Shown here: in pieces, positions 22,290 through 33,415 of the stretch
Numbering within the stretch: the first letter of the stretch is position 1
Layout of the letters: each line of letters begins with the position of its first letter
NCBI GenBank assembly: GCA_047495785.1
Contig: JBLDXI010000009.1
Coordinates: forward strand, 2,542,001-2,606,000
Source of the DNA: Lepidodermella squamata
Taxonomy: Eukaryota > Gastrotricha
DNA length: 64,000 bases
Reading direction: 5' to 3'
Program-made: the position numbers and the translations under genes
Notes under the pieces: model-generated
The model's database searches: none
The model's input: the letters and a program-made list of their open reading frames with translations, nothing else
What the model was told of the DNA's origin: nothing

Positions 22290-23244
22290 CCATAGTCCTC
22301 GGCTTTAATTGGAATAATTCAGAAGCAGTTCGTGCTCATTATTTCGATGTTATGCCGCATGTCGCTGTCGCATATGAAAAATGATTAGCGAACATCCTCG
22401 GTTGATAATGACAAATCGAAATTTCGCATCGACTTAGAAATGAAATTTGAATCTTTGCGAACGCACTTTCACAAATTTCGATTTAATTTGGTTCGAGAAC
22501 TTCAAGCTGTTTGAGAAATAAAGGTGGTTCGGTGAAATTTGTCTGACGTTGCCTCGCTCTGTAACCAAATTGGCAGATTAAAGTGCGACTAACAACAGAG
22601 TCTTTTGCAACGGAGTTTAAAGGACCTGATCCTGTGAATTTGAACATCCGAATTAATTCGAATTTTTCGAATTTCGGATTTAAAGGGTCAGTAGCAAATC
22701 TGTGAACTCGCAAGGTAGTATTTTAATATTAGGAACGAGCGTTCGAAAAGTATAGGCATCTACTAATTCAAGTAGTGTAGCCCAGGATTGAGGGGTCACG
22801 TTGGTTCGAAAACATGAAAAATTAATAATTCACCGAAAATTAATTTTCGAATTTTTCAAAATTTCGAGGTTGAAACTTTAGTAGTCCGGGCTGCTATAGG
22901 AGCAAATACGGTATGTTAAAGTCTCGATACGCAAAATTCACTCATTTACCGAATGTTTTATATCGAGTCAGTCCGAAAAAAGGTCTAAAAAGCGTATTTA
23001 ATTTAGTTTATTTTAATTTATCTAGTGTATTTAATCGCTGTATTCGGGGACTTCACCTTGAATTTTGTGACTTGTGTACTACAAATCTGGATATCAATCG
23101 AGTTGGAGCCAACTTGAAGAAGAGGAAATTACCGATAATACATTACCATGAAAACGAAATCCGAGTCAATTGATTTATTTGAGTTTAATCGGTTCAGAAA
23201 ATTAAGTTAGTCTATCACGTTACTTCAGATTACAAAGCAAGACG
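22290..23244. other. intergenic spacer
   Basis: Holds the upstream region of Lys/Gly-rich copy 1 and one copy of a dispersed repeat (22776-22884). No exon is recognised. Confidence 0.45.
22776..22884. repeat. dispersed repeat, partner at 56561-56662
   Basis: Shares GTAGCCCAG, GGTTCGAAAACA and TTTCGAGGT(T/C)GAAA blocks in the same order with 56561-56662. Confidence 0.5.
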
Positions 23245-25291
23245 CTAGTCTCTCGGTAAAAGCTTTACATGGACGCCGCCAATAGGTCGCAGCGGACCAT
23301 TTTTCGAGCCCACCTTCAGCTCACCGCCCGGGTAGCCGCCGTCAGGGACATCGATCCGGAATCTGAGTAGAATGTTAACAATTGTCTGTTTCAACTCGAG
23401 CAGAGCCAGTCGCCGACCAAGGCAAATTCGAGGGCCGTAGCCAAAGCCAAGGAAAGCAGCATTGTGCCTCGAGTCAGCTCGCTCATCCAAGAATCGCTCC
23501 GGGTAAAAGCGATTAGTATCAACCGGGCCCCAGAGCGCTTCGTTATGATGAATAGACCATGTGTCGAATTGTACTAATTGGATGGACTTGGGCACATTGA
23601 TACCGCAAACTGTCGTGTCGGACATTACAAATCGGTTGAAAACGTTGAAACCAACCGGGTAGAGTCTGATCGTTTCATTGCAAACCGCGTCCAAATAAGG
23701 CATTTGGTTGACAATCACATCATAGTCAATTTTCGGGAATTCACCATCAGCTGATTTTTGAAATCTTTTCGAAATTTCTTGATACAACTTCTCCTGAACG
23801 TCTTGATGCTTTGCCAAGACGTAGGATAGGAAGCTGAGCGTTGTACTTGTGGTTTCGTATCCAGCGACGAAAAGAAGGATGCACTGGGAGAGGATTTCAA
23901 TTTCGGACATGGTTTTCCACTTATTCGTAGGCGCTGCTTCAATGTCGTCAGGTTTCGCGTCAATCATCATTTGGAGGATGTCATTTCGGTTTGACCTGGA
24001 CTCGCGACGTTCAGAAATGATTTGCGTGACTGCTTTGGCGACGTAGCCAACTGGGCCGAATATCCCCGCGAAAAAGTTCAATTGAAATAAGAACATTCGC
24101 CGCATTAGAGGAACAAGCTCGGACATGAAAAATGCGACGAAAACGACAGGAGGTGGGTCAGTGGCCGTTTCGACAAATTGGCGAAGCTTTTCCAAGATAA
24201 GATTGCCCTTTCCTCGATTTTTGACAGCTTGGAACTCTAATCCGAAAGCTGTTTCAGCAATTACTTCCAGGGTCAAGTATTGAAAGCATTCGCGAATTTC
24301 AAACTCTTTTCCAGTTCTGAAATTTATTAAGAACAAAACTCCTTAAAATCATGATACAAAAAAATAATCAGCCCAGCTTTGCCAATTAAATAATTGTAAT
24401 TTCACATTAACGAAAATTAGGTAAAATAATTATTTTTTGAATTACGGAGGTTGAAAAATCACTCAAATTTTACTTGGAGTTATTCAGGCCCTATCCCGAA
24501 CTAATTTAGAGAAAATTGCCGATTAGGCCTAGTTCAAGAGAAAACCAAAAAATATTTTCGGCAAAAATGAGAGTTTACTTATTACGAGGAAAATAGCAAC
24601 AATGCTCTGAAAGTCGCGTTTAAGATTCTTACTTTGACTTCTCATCGAGAAGCTGCATCAGATCAGTCTGGCTCTGCTGGAGAAGAGGCATGAAAGATTT
24701 CAGTTTCCCAGACGAAAACGCCGGGTTCAGAATAGTCCGGATGCGTTTCCAGGCTTCTCCTCGTTGGATGAGAAGAGCATGAGCCATAAAAAATGTCTCG
24801 CGGTCGCCTGGCTCAGGCTGAATAGGAATTAACTGCGATTTTAAATAAATAGAATATTTTTTTCAACGTTCCACGAAAGTACACATTTTTCATACCATGT
24901 GCCCTTGAAATTCAGAATATTGCTTGACGCATATCTGCTCAATGGCTTCTAGGCTGCTCGTGATCAAAATTGGTGTGGCGCCAAGATAAATTCCGTAAAA
25001 TTCGCCGTATTTCTTCGACCACTCAGCAGTTACCAAATGGCGATCATTTTGAAATAACTGGTGAGCATTACCAAGCAACCAATGCGGCTCGGGCCCAGGA
25101 ATGCCTAGCTTCTTGAAAACTCGGTGGCACCAAAACTTTCGGTACAAATAAAAAGCTCCGACAAAGCCGGCAACGCCAGCAGCTGCCAATTGAGCTCGAG
25201 CGCTGGGTCGAAAATCGATTTCGGGCACTGATGACCGAAGTTGAACAAGGTTCAGCTTCATTTGATGGAAGGTGGATGTTAATAAATTCAT
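23245..25291 (-). CDS. cytochrome P450, clan 3-like, gene 4 of 5
   Basis: Exons 25291-24896, 24832-24633 and 24316-23245 give 555 residues. I chose the ATG at 25291 (MNLLTSTFHQMKLNL). The open frame continues to an upstream ATG at 25462, but that extension would overlap the shared promoter box at 25392-25415. Motifs: GFVGAFYLYRKFW, GIPGPEPHWLLGN, AGYETTST, CNETIRLYP, YPERF, FGYGPRICLGR. The junctions match those of the other P450s. The N-terminal lead (LNLVQLRSS) resembles gene 3. Confidence 0.88.
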
Positions 25292-25391
25292 GGCTTTGTC
25301 ACCTACCGATAAAATTGGAAGCTTTTCAAGTAAAAATTCAAATAGAATAAAAAACTCGGGTTGTTGCTGTTTGCTGTATTGCTGTGACAAA

Positions 25392-25415
25392 TTATGACCT
25401 ACATGGAAGACACTG
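25392..25415 (-). promoter_or_regulatory. P450 gene 4 upstream AGGTCA box
   Basis: The minus strand reads GTGTCTTCCATGTAGGTCAT, the best match to the four-gene consensus, about 100 bases before the chosen ATG. It contains a perfect TAGGTCA half-site. Confidence 0.55.
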
Positions 25416-26178
25416 AGGCCTTTTCGTGCGTTGTTATTACTCTCTTCTGGCGCGCGTTCCATTCAAGATGATGCGTAGGCAGACTGCTGTTTGTGTACTC
25501 ATTAGGGGGTTTACACTGGATTTTGCTAAACAACTTCAACACGTGATGTTTAACACCTAATTTTAGCTGTCTTGTGACTTGTTCCTTTCCGCAATGGTGG
25601 GCTTGTAGGAATTGAAAACTAAAAATGTGACGCTTTTTGGCATAGCAACGGTTGCCAAGTTGCTAAAAAATTATTTAAAATGGATATGACAATTTAGCTC
25701 CCTAAATGTAGGGGCGCAGCGTTACATTTATTCAGTATTATGGTTTGTCGAGTACAAACAATATAATATTTTTATTATAATGTCTTATCGAAAGATCTCA
25801 TATACCGCATTTTGCCTTATGATCGGTTTCCGAATCTGAGAGAGCCAATATCGATTGCTGTTATCGATTTTACGATCAGGGATTTTTCACAAATCCGCCG
25901 CAGTTCGGGCAAACAAAATATGCTTGAATTCGTCGCTGAAGTAAAATAATCCCAAGGTCATAGGTATGTTACCATCAAAAAGAAAAAAATTGAATCGAGA
26001 GAATGGAGATGTAAGCTTAATTTTAGTGGTGAATGGTGACAATTACACTTATACCATATACCATATCTCGAACTTCAAAATGACGTCCACCATCAAGAAA
26101 TACTTCGCGCTTTTATTCGAAAAGCTACAATATTTGATGGAATCAATTATTATAATTTATAGGGTTGTGAGTGTTCTT
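25416..26178. other. intergenic spacer with repeat fragment
   Basis: No exon is recognised. Bases 25841-25895 (GAGCCAATATCGATTG, then TATCGATTTTACGATC) match part of the foldback element at 59172-59600. Confidence 0.45.
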
Positions 26179-26689
26179 TTAGTTGGAAACGCTGACCGAC
26201 TTGCTGAATGAGTACGAGCCCTTGTTGGCCTTGCGACCGCCGAACTTGCCGTGGCCGAACTTGCCGCCCTTGCGGCCGTAGCCGAAGTTCTTGCCGTGCT
26301 TGCCGAACTTGCGACCGCCGAAGCGCTTGTTCTTGCCCCAGCGGTTGCCGGAGAACGAGACCGACTTGGAGTAGGAAACAGACTTGGAGACCGACTTGGA
26401 GTAGGATCCGCGACGCTTGTTCATCTTGCGGCCGCCGAACTTCTTGCCGTGGAACTTCTTCGGGGCGAACTTCTTGCTGAAGCCGCGATTGTTCTCGTAG
26501 GATCGGCTCACCGTGGCTCTGACCTTCTTCTCGTAGTTGCGGTGCATTTCATTCGATTCGACATTCCAGACCTTGGCCTCGGAGTAGGCTGAAACAATTT
26601 GGAGAAGGTTAGGTTATCGCCGAAAGAGCTTAAGATATCTTACCAAGTCCGAGCAAGACGACAACAGCAACAGCGAGGAAAGCACGCAT
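26179..26689 (-). CDS. secreted Lys/Gly/Ser-rich basic protein, copy 2
   Basis: Exons 26689-26644 and 26588-26179, 151 residues. The signal peptide MRAFLAVAVVVLLGLG is identical to copy 1. It carries the KFGHGKFGGRK insert but lacks one GG in KKFHGKKFGG. The intron (55 bases) has drifted while the coding part is almost identical to its paralogues. Function is unknown. Confidence 0.85.
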
Positions 26690-26773
26690 TGTTATTGAAG
26701 GAGAATCGGTTGAAGAAAAAATAATTATTGGAAGCGAGAGATTGATGATGAGTTATGGCTTAGCTGTTGCTGC

Positions 26774-26780
26774 TTTTATA
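26774..26780 (-). promoter_or_regulatory. TATA box, Lys/Gly-rich copy 2
   Basis: TATAAAA on the minus strand, 85 bases before the ATG, in the context CATGGTATAAAAGCAGCA. Confidence 0.75.
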
Positions 26781-27726
26781 CCATGGTTCTCGGTCCTCTA
26801 ATTGCGGTTTTAATTGGACTACTTAATTCAGAAAGAGCTGCCGCTCATTATTTTTTTGTTATGCCGCATCTTCTGGTTTTCGAATTTGACAATAAGTAGC
26901 AGATATCGCAATTTCCCAAACTGAAAAGAATTGAGAAATTGGAATCCTTGCGAGCCCACTCTATTGGGTCGTGGTTCAAAGTTTGCTTTGATTCGAGGAA
27001 TTCGAATCAATTGTTGCTTTTATTAGCCCACGATATGATAATAAAGAACCAGGACAGATTTTGAATCCTAGTATTCTGCCCGCTCCAGTTGCATAGTTGG
27101 TTAGTGCGTCGTACTTATAAGCAGTACATGATTGTACGCTGAGTTATGCGAAGGTCGCGAGTTCGAGCCTCGCCTGGAGCAATTTTTTTTAATTTTTAAT
27201 GCCACACCTGTAGCTATCAGAACAGAGTTTTAACAAAAAATGCTGCAGCTTTTGATTAGTTCGTGTAATTGTTTGATGAATTGAATCTGGTACCTGGCGT
27301 TAGTCATACCCAAAAGCTACCTGGTAGAAAAATTGGCCCGCCAGGATCAGGAAATGTTTTCAAGACTCAAAGTTTTGCACTTTTCTTTCCATCAAACCCC
27401 GACAAGTAATATGTCTTCATGAACGATAAACACGTCGTTATTATCAACCGTAAATCAGCATAAATATCAGCATAGCGAATAAAATCAGAAATCATTATTC
27501 GCTGCTCCTATCGCAACACATCTGCTCGGTAAAATCAAATCAAGGCAAAAAAATTGATTTTTTATAATCAAGTTTCTATTTACTGTTAAAGTGCCCTTCG
27601 ATATTACGGTGATAGGAATGAAAGTTACATGGAAATTTATAAAAGTTTTAGCCAGAAGGTCTGGCACTAGCTTCGGAATAAGTAAAACAATTTTCACTTG
27701 TGAATTTCACTGATAAAAAATTCTGG
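26781..27726. other. intergenic, contains tRNA gene
   Basis: Between Lys/Gly-rich copy 2 and the LamG-like gene. Apart from the tRNA at 27082-27181 I see no feature. Confidence 0.5.
27082..27181 (+). tRNA. tRNA-Ile(UAU) with 26-nt intron
   Basis: Acceptor stem GCTCCAG/CTGGAGC with discriminator A. D-stem GCAT/GTGC. Anticodon stem TCGTA/TGCGA with loop CTTATAA, so the anticodon is TAT (27116-27118). T-arm GCGAG-TTCGAGC-CTCGC. An intron occupies about 27120-27145, in the canonical place one base 3' of the anticodon. Introns in tRNA-Ile(UAU) are known from several eukaryotes. It decodes AUA. Confidence 0.92.
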
Positions 27727-30700
27727 ATGTTCGCGATTTTGACTGGCTTGTTTCTCTTATGGCTGAGCAATTTTACCTTGGGATTGCCAGCTCCAGTTCT
27801 ACTACTTCCGATAGACAGGTCGAGCGGCACGGCGGACATAGTTGGCGTTTCAACTCTCACCTGGGCAAAGCCGATGGTGCTTTCAAAGGAATTGGCCGGG
27901 CCCTTCGGTTACTTGCAATCCTCGGCCGTTCCAGTAGAAAACCAGTTTCACGGGCTTATTTCATACAAATTGCCAGAAGCTGCTACATTTGATTTTACGC
28001 ATTGTTTCTTTTTCCTCACGGATTCATTCAATAGCTCAATAGGAGTTTATTATTTGGACAAGGGTGGATGGTCAATTAGCTTAACTCTAAACACCCGACG
28101 TTGGGAATTCATACTTTATAGCTATATGTTGAATGCTAAAACTACTTTTAAGATCAGCGGCAATCCCCTAGCCAAGTATCTTTTTATCGCTGTATCGCTA
28201 GTCGATAGCAGTTATGTCACTGTAACTATTGGATCACAGCCAGATTACAAGCTATCGACATTTGGCCCGTATGAAATCGGCACAACTCCGAGTTGGTGGA
28301 ATTACGGAGTTGTATTCGGTACATCCCACCTCTCAAAAAACAACGTCACTCATCACGAAGCTTTCTCATGCATGGCTGCGTTTGAATCGAGACTTGGCAT
28401 CGACGACCTAAAGAATGCTATCGATATGTGCCGTGATCACCATGTGAATGCCTCAACCAGACAACCAGGCATAGTGTTTTTTATTACTTCAGCGTATTCA
28501 CGATATTTCTAATCCCAGCTACGCTGATCGGGCATTACTTCACAAATTTCAACTGGGATCCGTTTTACGCAATACCAGCAAGTCAGGAAAGAAGATTTAT
28601 ATCTGGCGAAGTTTCGAAACAGGTTTCTATCCCGGTGAAAATTTTTATAAATTACAGGGTCAATCTACATCGTTTCGAACGTTTACCTAACCCGAGTGAT
28701 CAAACCACAAACCATTGCGAACGTTTTTTCATTCTTTACATATCTTGTAAAGCTTGGAAGTGAAGGGAACAAAGCACCAACGAACAGTTTCGTTGTTAGT
28801 GAAATTTTGTTATTGGGCATTGCAAGGTCAATTCATATCCGGTTACATAACCCGATCATATCAAACAAGGGAACAATCGACCTTAAGCGTACTGGTAACG
28901 GTGGCTATGGTTTGGCGTCGGTTCTTGTTTTTAGTGTCTAAAGATCCCTTCCCCGCGTCCTCTTTCACGCCTTTTCAACTCTCAACTTAATTTTTGGGCC
29001 TCGAAATGAAAATTTTTTACGCGCTGATCTCACTCTGATTGGGTTGTCGATCGAATTGAAACTGAAAGACCGGATACTTACTACATACAAATTTTTTTTA
29101 TCAAGGTGAGTGGACTGCTAAGAAAAGCCGACATACCGCTACTTTCCGGCGTGCCTGTTGAATTATTCGAAATAAAATCATATGTCATCGAGGCCGGGGA
29201 CAAGTTACGAGTGACTTTCATTGCCTCTGTTGAGCTGTCTCTAAAATATGAACAAGATAAATCGCATGAGGCTCTGTGCCGTTACTTGGAAGAACGAATC
29301 CAATCGCCTGCGATCAAAGTCTCATCAATCTGTCTAGGTAAGAGTTGTCTCAGAAATTGTTCTAGGTGACTCGCTCAATCTTTCAGAGCTTTTACATCCC
29401 AAACCGGCTTCCCTTGTCGCGCTGTGGCCATTCAATGAAAAGTACAAACTACGAGATATCGGGCCTAACAAATTACGCCAAAAGTTACCGAGCGATGCCG
29501 TGAAGTTAGTCGAAGGACCTTTCGCTTCTAAGAAGACTGGCCTGACTAGCGCGCAGTTCTCAATTGACATCACTGAACTTCGATACAGCATTGGAAAAGG
29601 CTGGACACTGGCCATTTTCGTTCGCAAAAGTGCGCAGTTGGCGCGGCGAATGCTATTCAAAATGGAAGGATTGTACTTCTCGTTATCCATCGACGAAAGC
29701 GGCGGGATTGAGATGAAAACACGAAAAGCAGGGAGTTACTCGCTGCCAGCAGCCGTTTTGCCAGTTGGAGAATGGACCTACCTAGCAATAACTCAAACCG
29801 AATTCGCGCTGGCGGCGTACAATTACTTCGGGCAAATTTTCTCTGAAAGAGATTCGACGTTTTTACCAACTGATGCATTCGGGCTGGACCTATTTTCAAG
29901 CAGCGATGAAATATCGTGTCTATCCATTTACGGCGAGCCTCTTGACCATGATGAGATAATGAAAGTTTACGATGCATGCCGCGGCATGATGACTCCTCTT
30001 CAAATGGGCCAATCGGTTGATAGTTCAGGGAATCTTCAGTTGCCTTCAGACTCAATCTCGCAACCTTCGTGCAGTTGGAAAATTTTCCCATATTTTCGCC
30101 TCGAAAATAATTGTATATCGGCAATTTTGGATGAGCACAGCTTGATAACCCTTGAATCCTGCGCAATTCTTAGTAATTCATCCATTCTGAGTACTAAAAA
30201 CGGGTTGGCGATTGTGCGAATCGAGAAACCAATCAATATTAGCCCGAAGCGTAGTAATAATATTGGGCTATTCACGACATTTGCAGGGATTGACGCAATA
30301 TGGTATCAAACCGTCTATATCTATGGCCATAAGGGTTCAACTTGCGAAGCGGAATACTTTGTCGGCCATGTTACGACGGCTGAACCCGAATGTCGAATAA
30401 CAGATGATTTCATTTGTGTTAAGCCAAGTCCACAAGATAACTTCACAGCTTGTAACTTGTTTCCAGGATCAACTCTATCTTTCTTGACAACTCCGGATCC
30501 TGTTACACAATCAACATCGAGATTTCTTTTGGTTTGTTGTTGGAATTCCCTTATTTTCGAATTTTGAACTTGATTTTTTCCTAGGGTGGCATGTATCTTG
30601 GCGATGAAAATTGTGAATCCTCAAAGTTTCTACGCTTTGTCAGTATTGTCAAGTTGAATAGATGGGTTCAAGATACAGTTGCTTGCGGATTCAACCATGC

Positions 30701-31010
30701 CTCGGGTTCGTCGTGCCCATATGGCTCGTTTTCTACAACAGCTGCAACTACTAAAACTACAAAAATCGCTACTCGGACAACTGCTTTGGGTGTATCTAAT
30801 TCAATGACTGGACGAATTTCTGCATCTACGCCGCCTGTGACTGAGCTCGCTACGGTGACTTCCCCGAAAGGATCCATCGAAACCTCCAGTTTGTTGGCTT
30901 CTACTGTAGTTCCCAACACTGCAATCGCAACCAAGATGGCAACACTTTGCTTTGGAGAACTTGGTTGGTTAATTTTGGAATTCTTGATTCTTAGTTGGAT
31001 TGTGGATTGA
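27727..31010 (+). CDS. surface protein with about three LamG-like domains and a mucin-like tail
   Basis: Multi-exon gene, partly resolved. The first ATG is at 27727, with a signal peptide (MFAILTGLFLLWLSNFTLG). Domain 1 runs to about 28475. Domain 3 is on a firm exon, 29387-30531 (SLVALWPFN ... WTLAIFVRK ... WTYLAITQ ... ISCLSIYGEPLDHDEIMKVY), typical of concanavalin-like LamG/pentraxin folds. An exon ending at 29337 (donor G^GTAAGA, phase 1) joins 29387 in frame. The last exon, 30585-31010, has Cys-rich sequence, a Thr/Ser-rich mucin-like stretch, and a hydrophobic C-terminus (LGWLILEFLILSWIVD) fitting a GPI signal or membrane anchor. Domain 2 (28.5-29.3 kb) is fragmented over frames and I could not close it; it may hold several tiny introns or be damaged. 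Polyadenylation signal AATAAA lies near 31050. Confidence 0.6.
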
Positions 31011-31509
31011 AAAGACTTCAAACCGGTATAAACGTCAGCTTGTCACGTGAATAAAGCTTTGGAAATTGTTAAATAGGTGGAGCCAGTGATTAATTGATTG
31101 ATTGATGTATTGAAAGTATGTGCGAGAAAGAACTGTTCGATTTAACTGAACTGAATGGCATATTGTAAAATTGGATCTTATTAAATATTCCTCCTAATAT
31201 TATCGACACAAAGCCGTACAGGCGAATGCTGAAAATAATCGAAAAATGGAATAACATCCCGAGAGACGCCTTCCCTAACGTTGTTGATATAGAGTTTTTA
31301 AAGGCCAGATGAACGATCTAGGCCACCACAGTCTAGACTCTCAATTCTAGTGGCTCAACTATTTGGAATTTGGACCCTTTCTCGAAATGATGTCAGCCGT
31401 CAAAAGCACATGTGATTCATCGCGACTTTTTACACGCAAAAAATGATTTCACAATATTTGATTTATTCAATTATTATAATTTATAGTCTTTCGAGTGTTC
31501 TTTTAGTTT
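31011..31509. other. convergent 3' spacer
   Basis: Between the 3' end of the LamG-like gene (plus) and the 3' end of Lys/Gly-rich copy 3 (minus). The 3'-flanking sequence at 31425-31500 is nearly the same as that of copy 1 (21615-21690), so the duplicated unit includes downstream DNA. Confidence 0.5.
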
Positions 31510-32026
31510 TTAGTTGGAGACGCTGACCGACTTGCTGAAGGAGTACGAGCCCTTGTTGGCCTTGCGACCGCCGAACTTGCCGTGGCCGAACTTGCCGCCC
31601 TTGCGGCCGTAGCCGAAGTTCTTGCCGTGCCTGCCGAACTTGCGACCGCCGAAGCGCTTGTTCTTGCCCCAGCGGTTGCCGGAGAACGAGACCGACTTGG
31701 AGTAAGAAACAGACTTGGAGACGGACTTGGAGTAGGACCCGCGGCGCTTGTTCATCTTGCGGCCGCCGAACTTCTTGCCGCCGTGGAACTTCTTCGGGGC
31801 GAACTTCTTGCTGAAGCCGCGATTGTTCTCGTAGGATCGGCTCGCCGAGGCGCTGACCTTCTTCTCGTAGTTGCGGTGCATTTCTTTCGATTCGACATTC
31901 CAGACCTTGGCCTCGGAGTAGGCTGAAAGGAGAATGTAGAGCGTTACGTTATCGTCGGAAATAAAGTTTAATAAAGTTACCAAGTCCGAGCAAGACGACA
32001 ACGGCAATAGCGAGGAAAGCACGCAT
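31510..32026 (-). CDS. secreted Lys/Gly/Ser-rich basic protein, copy 3
   Basis: Exons 32026-31981 and 31922-31510, 152 residues. Signal peptide MRAFLAIAVVVLLGLG. It has the full set of KFGGRK-type and SKSVS-type repeats, including GHGKFGG. It differs from copies 1 and 2 mainly in KKVSASASRSYEN versus KKVRATVSRSYEN, a variant shared with copy 4. Function is unknown. Confidence 0.85.
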
Positions 32027-32111
32027 TGTTATTGAAGGAGAATCGGTTGAAGAAAAAATTATTAATTTGAAGCGAGAGATTGCTGATGATTTTGAACATG
32101 GCTTTCGCTGC

Positions 32112-32118
32112 TTTTATA
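32112..32118 (-). promoter_or_regulatory. TATA box, Lys/Gly-rich copy 3
   Basis: TATAAAA on the minus strand, 86 bases before the ATG, in the conserved context TATGGTATAAAAGCAGC. Confidence 0.75.
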
Positions 32119-33415
32119 CCATAGTCCTCGGCTTTAATTGGAATAATCCAGAAAGAGTTCGACCGCATTAATTAGTTATTATGCCGTAATTCGCTTTCGC
32201 ATCTGAAAATGATTAGCGAACGTCTTCGGTCTATAATGAGAATATCGCAATTTCAGTAACTGAAATTAAATGACGTTGGAATCCTTTTCTGACACCCATA
32301 GCGTCGTGGCGGGAAATTTACTTTTTCTGCGAGAATTTAGAATTTTCTGCGTCCATCAGGAACGCATTGTAAACTGCAGTCGTTTACCTTTTCAGCTTTT
32401 CGAAATCGAAAGATTATAATATCTTTGCTGAAATTCCACGCCTTGCCGGATTTCGAATAGCGTAAATCTGGACAGCAATTGAGTTTTTGGAAAATCTTAT
32501 ACTATAATCGAATAATGGAATAATCGTGATCGGAAAGTTGTTCAAAATAATCGCGATAAAAAACCCAAAAGTGACGCTTCATAAGAGGTTATTTACGCAT
32601 CCGCCCACAACGGTATCGTGAAAGATTGGAGTCTCGTCCACTTGGAACCGTGTTCGCACCTTACATTTATACATCGGATTGCGTTTAATTCTCTATGAGA
32701 TGAAATCTATGAAATCCCAGTCAAAACCCTGTGTGCCTAGGCTACGCCTATGCTAGGCTTCTCATTTCTAGGCCCAGGCTGGGCTCGAATTTGGCCGCTT
32801 TTTCGGGCCCAGTCTAGGCTTTACTGGGCCTACAGTAGGCCTAGACCCAGAGGTACACGTAATAATAATTAAGTCTGGCTACCCCTGCTCCCCGAGCTCT
32901 CAGGTGCCGGTAACCATTGCAGATCGACTCGTAACGGTATAAACTATGACCTGCTGGATGCTAAAATTACTACTCTGCATTTATTTTTCCAACAGAAAGA
33001 GTGACAATTTCTGCTATTATTCTGCTGCGGTTGGCTCTTCCCTGAATCATCAATTAAATCCCTTGTGGGCAAATTGTAAAAAATTATCCAAATAAGGGAA
33101 CACAAGGTGTGCCAGGTATCGTTAGATAGAGGGCCGGCTCTAGTATTTATGAGCAGAAATACAAAAAATGTAGGAGGTAACAGTGGCTTTTTTATTTTCA
33201 AAATTAATGGGTGGACAGGGCGTTGGGTGGCATAAAAAGTAGTCGTGTGCCGCACTCTTTGCAAATTCAGCTCGAATCAGTAGTGTATGGAAAAAAAACA
33301 GCGCAGTCAAACATACATTCAACTAAATTTATTGTACTCTCAGTTCAGAAAACTAGGTAATCAAACTAATCAAAACGTTCGTCTCTCAGATTATTTCAAG
33401 CGGTAAACCAAAACG
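32119..33415. other. intergenic spacer
   Basis: No exon is recognised. At 32727-32850 lies a degenerate run of CTAGGC and GGCCTAG words in both orientations, listed separately. Confidence 0.45.
32727..32850. repeat. degenerate CTAGGC/GGCCTAG repeat tract
   Basis: About ten imperfect copies of CTAGGC, GGCCTA or TAGGCC in alternating orientation within 120 bases (for example GCCTAGGCTACGCC and GGGCCTACAGTAGGCC). Probably a decayed simple repeat. Confidence 0.45.

Noticed and set aside
32941-32965. ACTATGACCTGCTGGATG resembling the P450 promoter box
   Set aside because: Only the first nine bases match, and no minus-strand P450 start lies just downstream.
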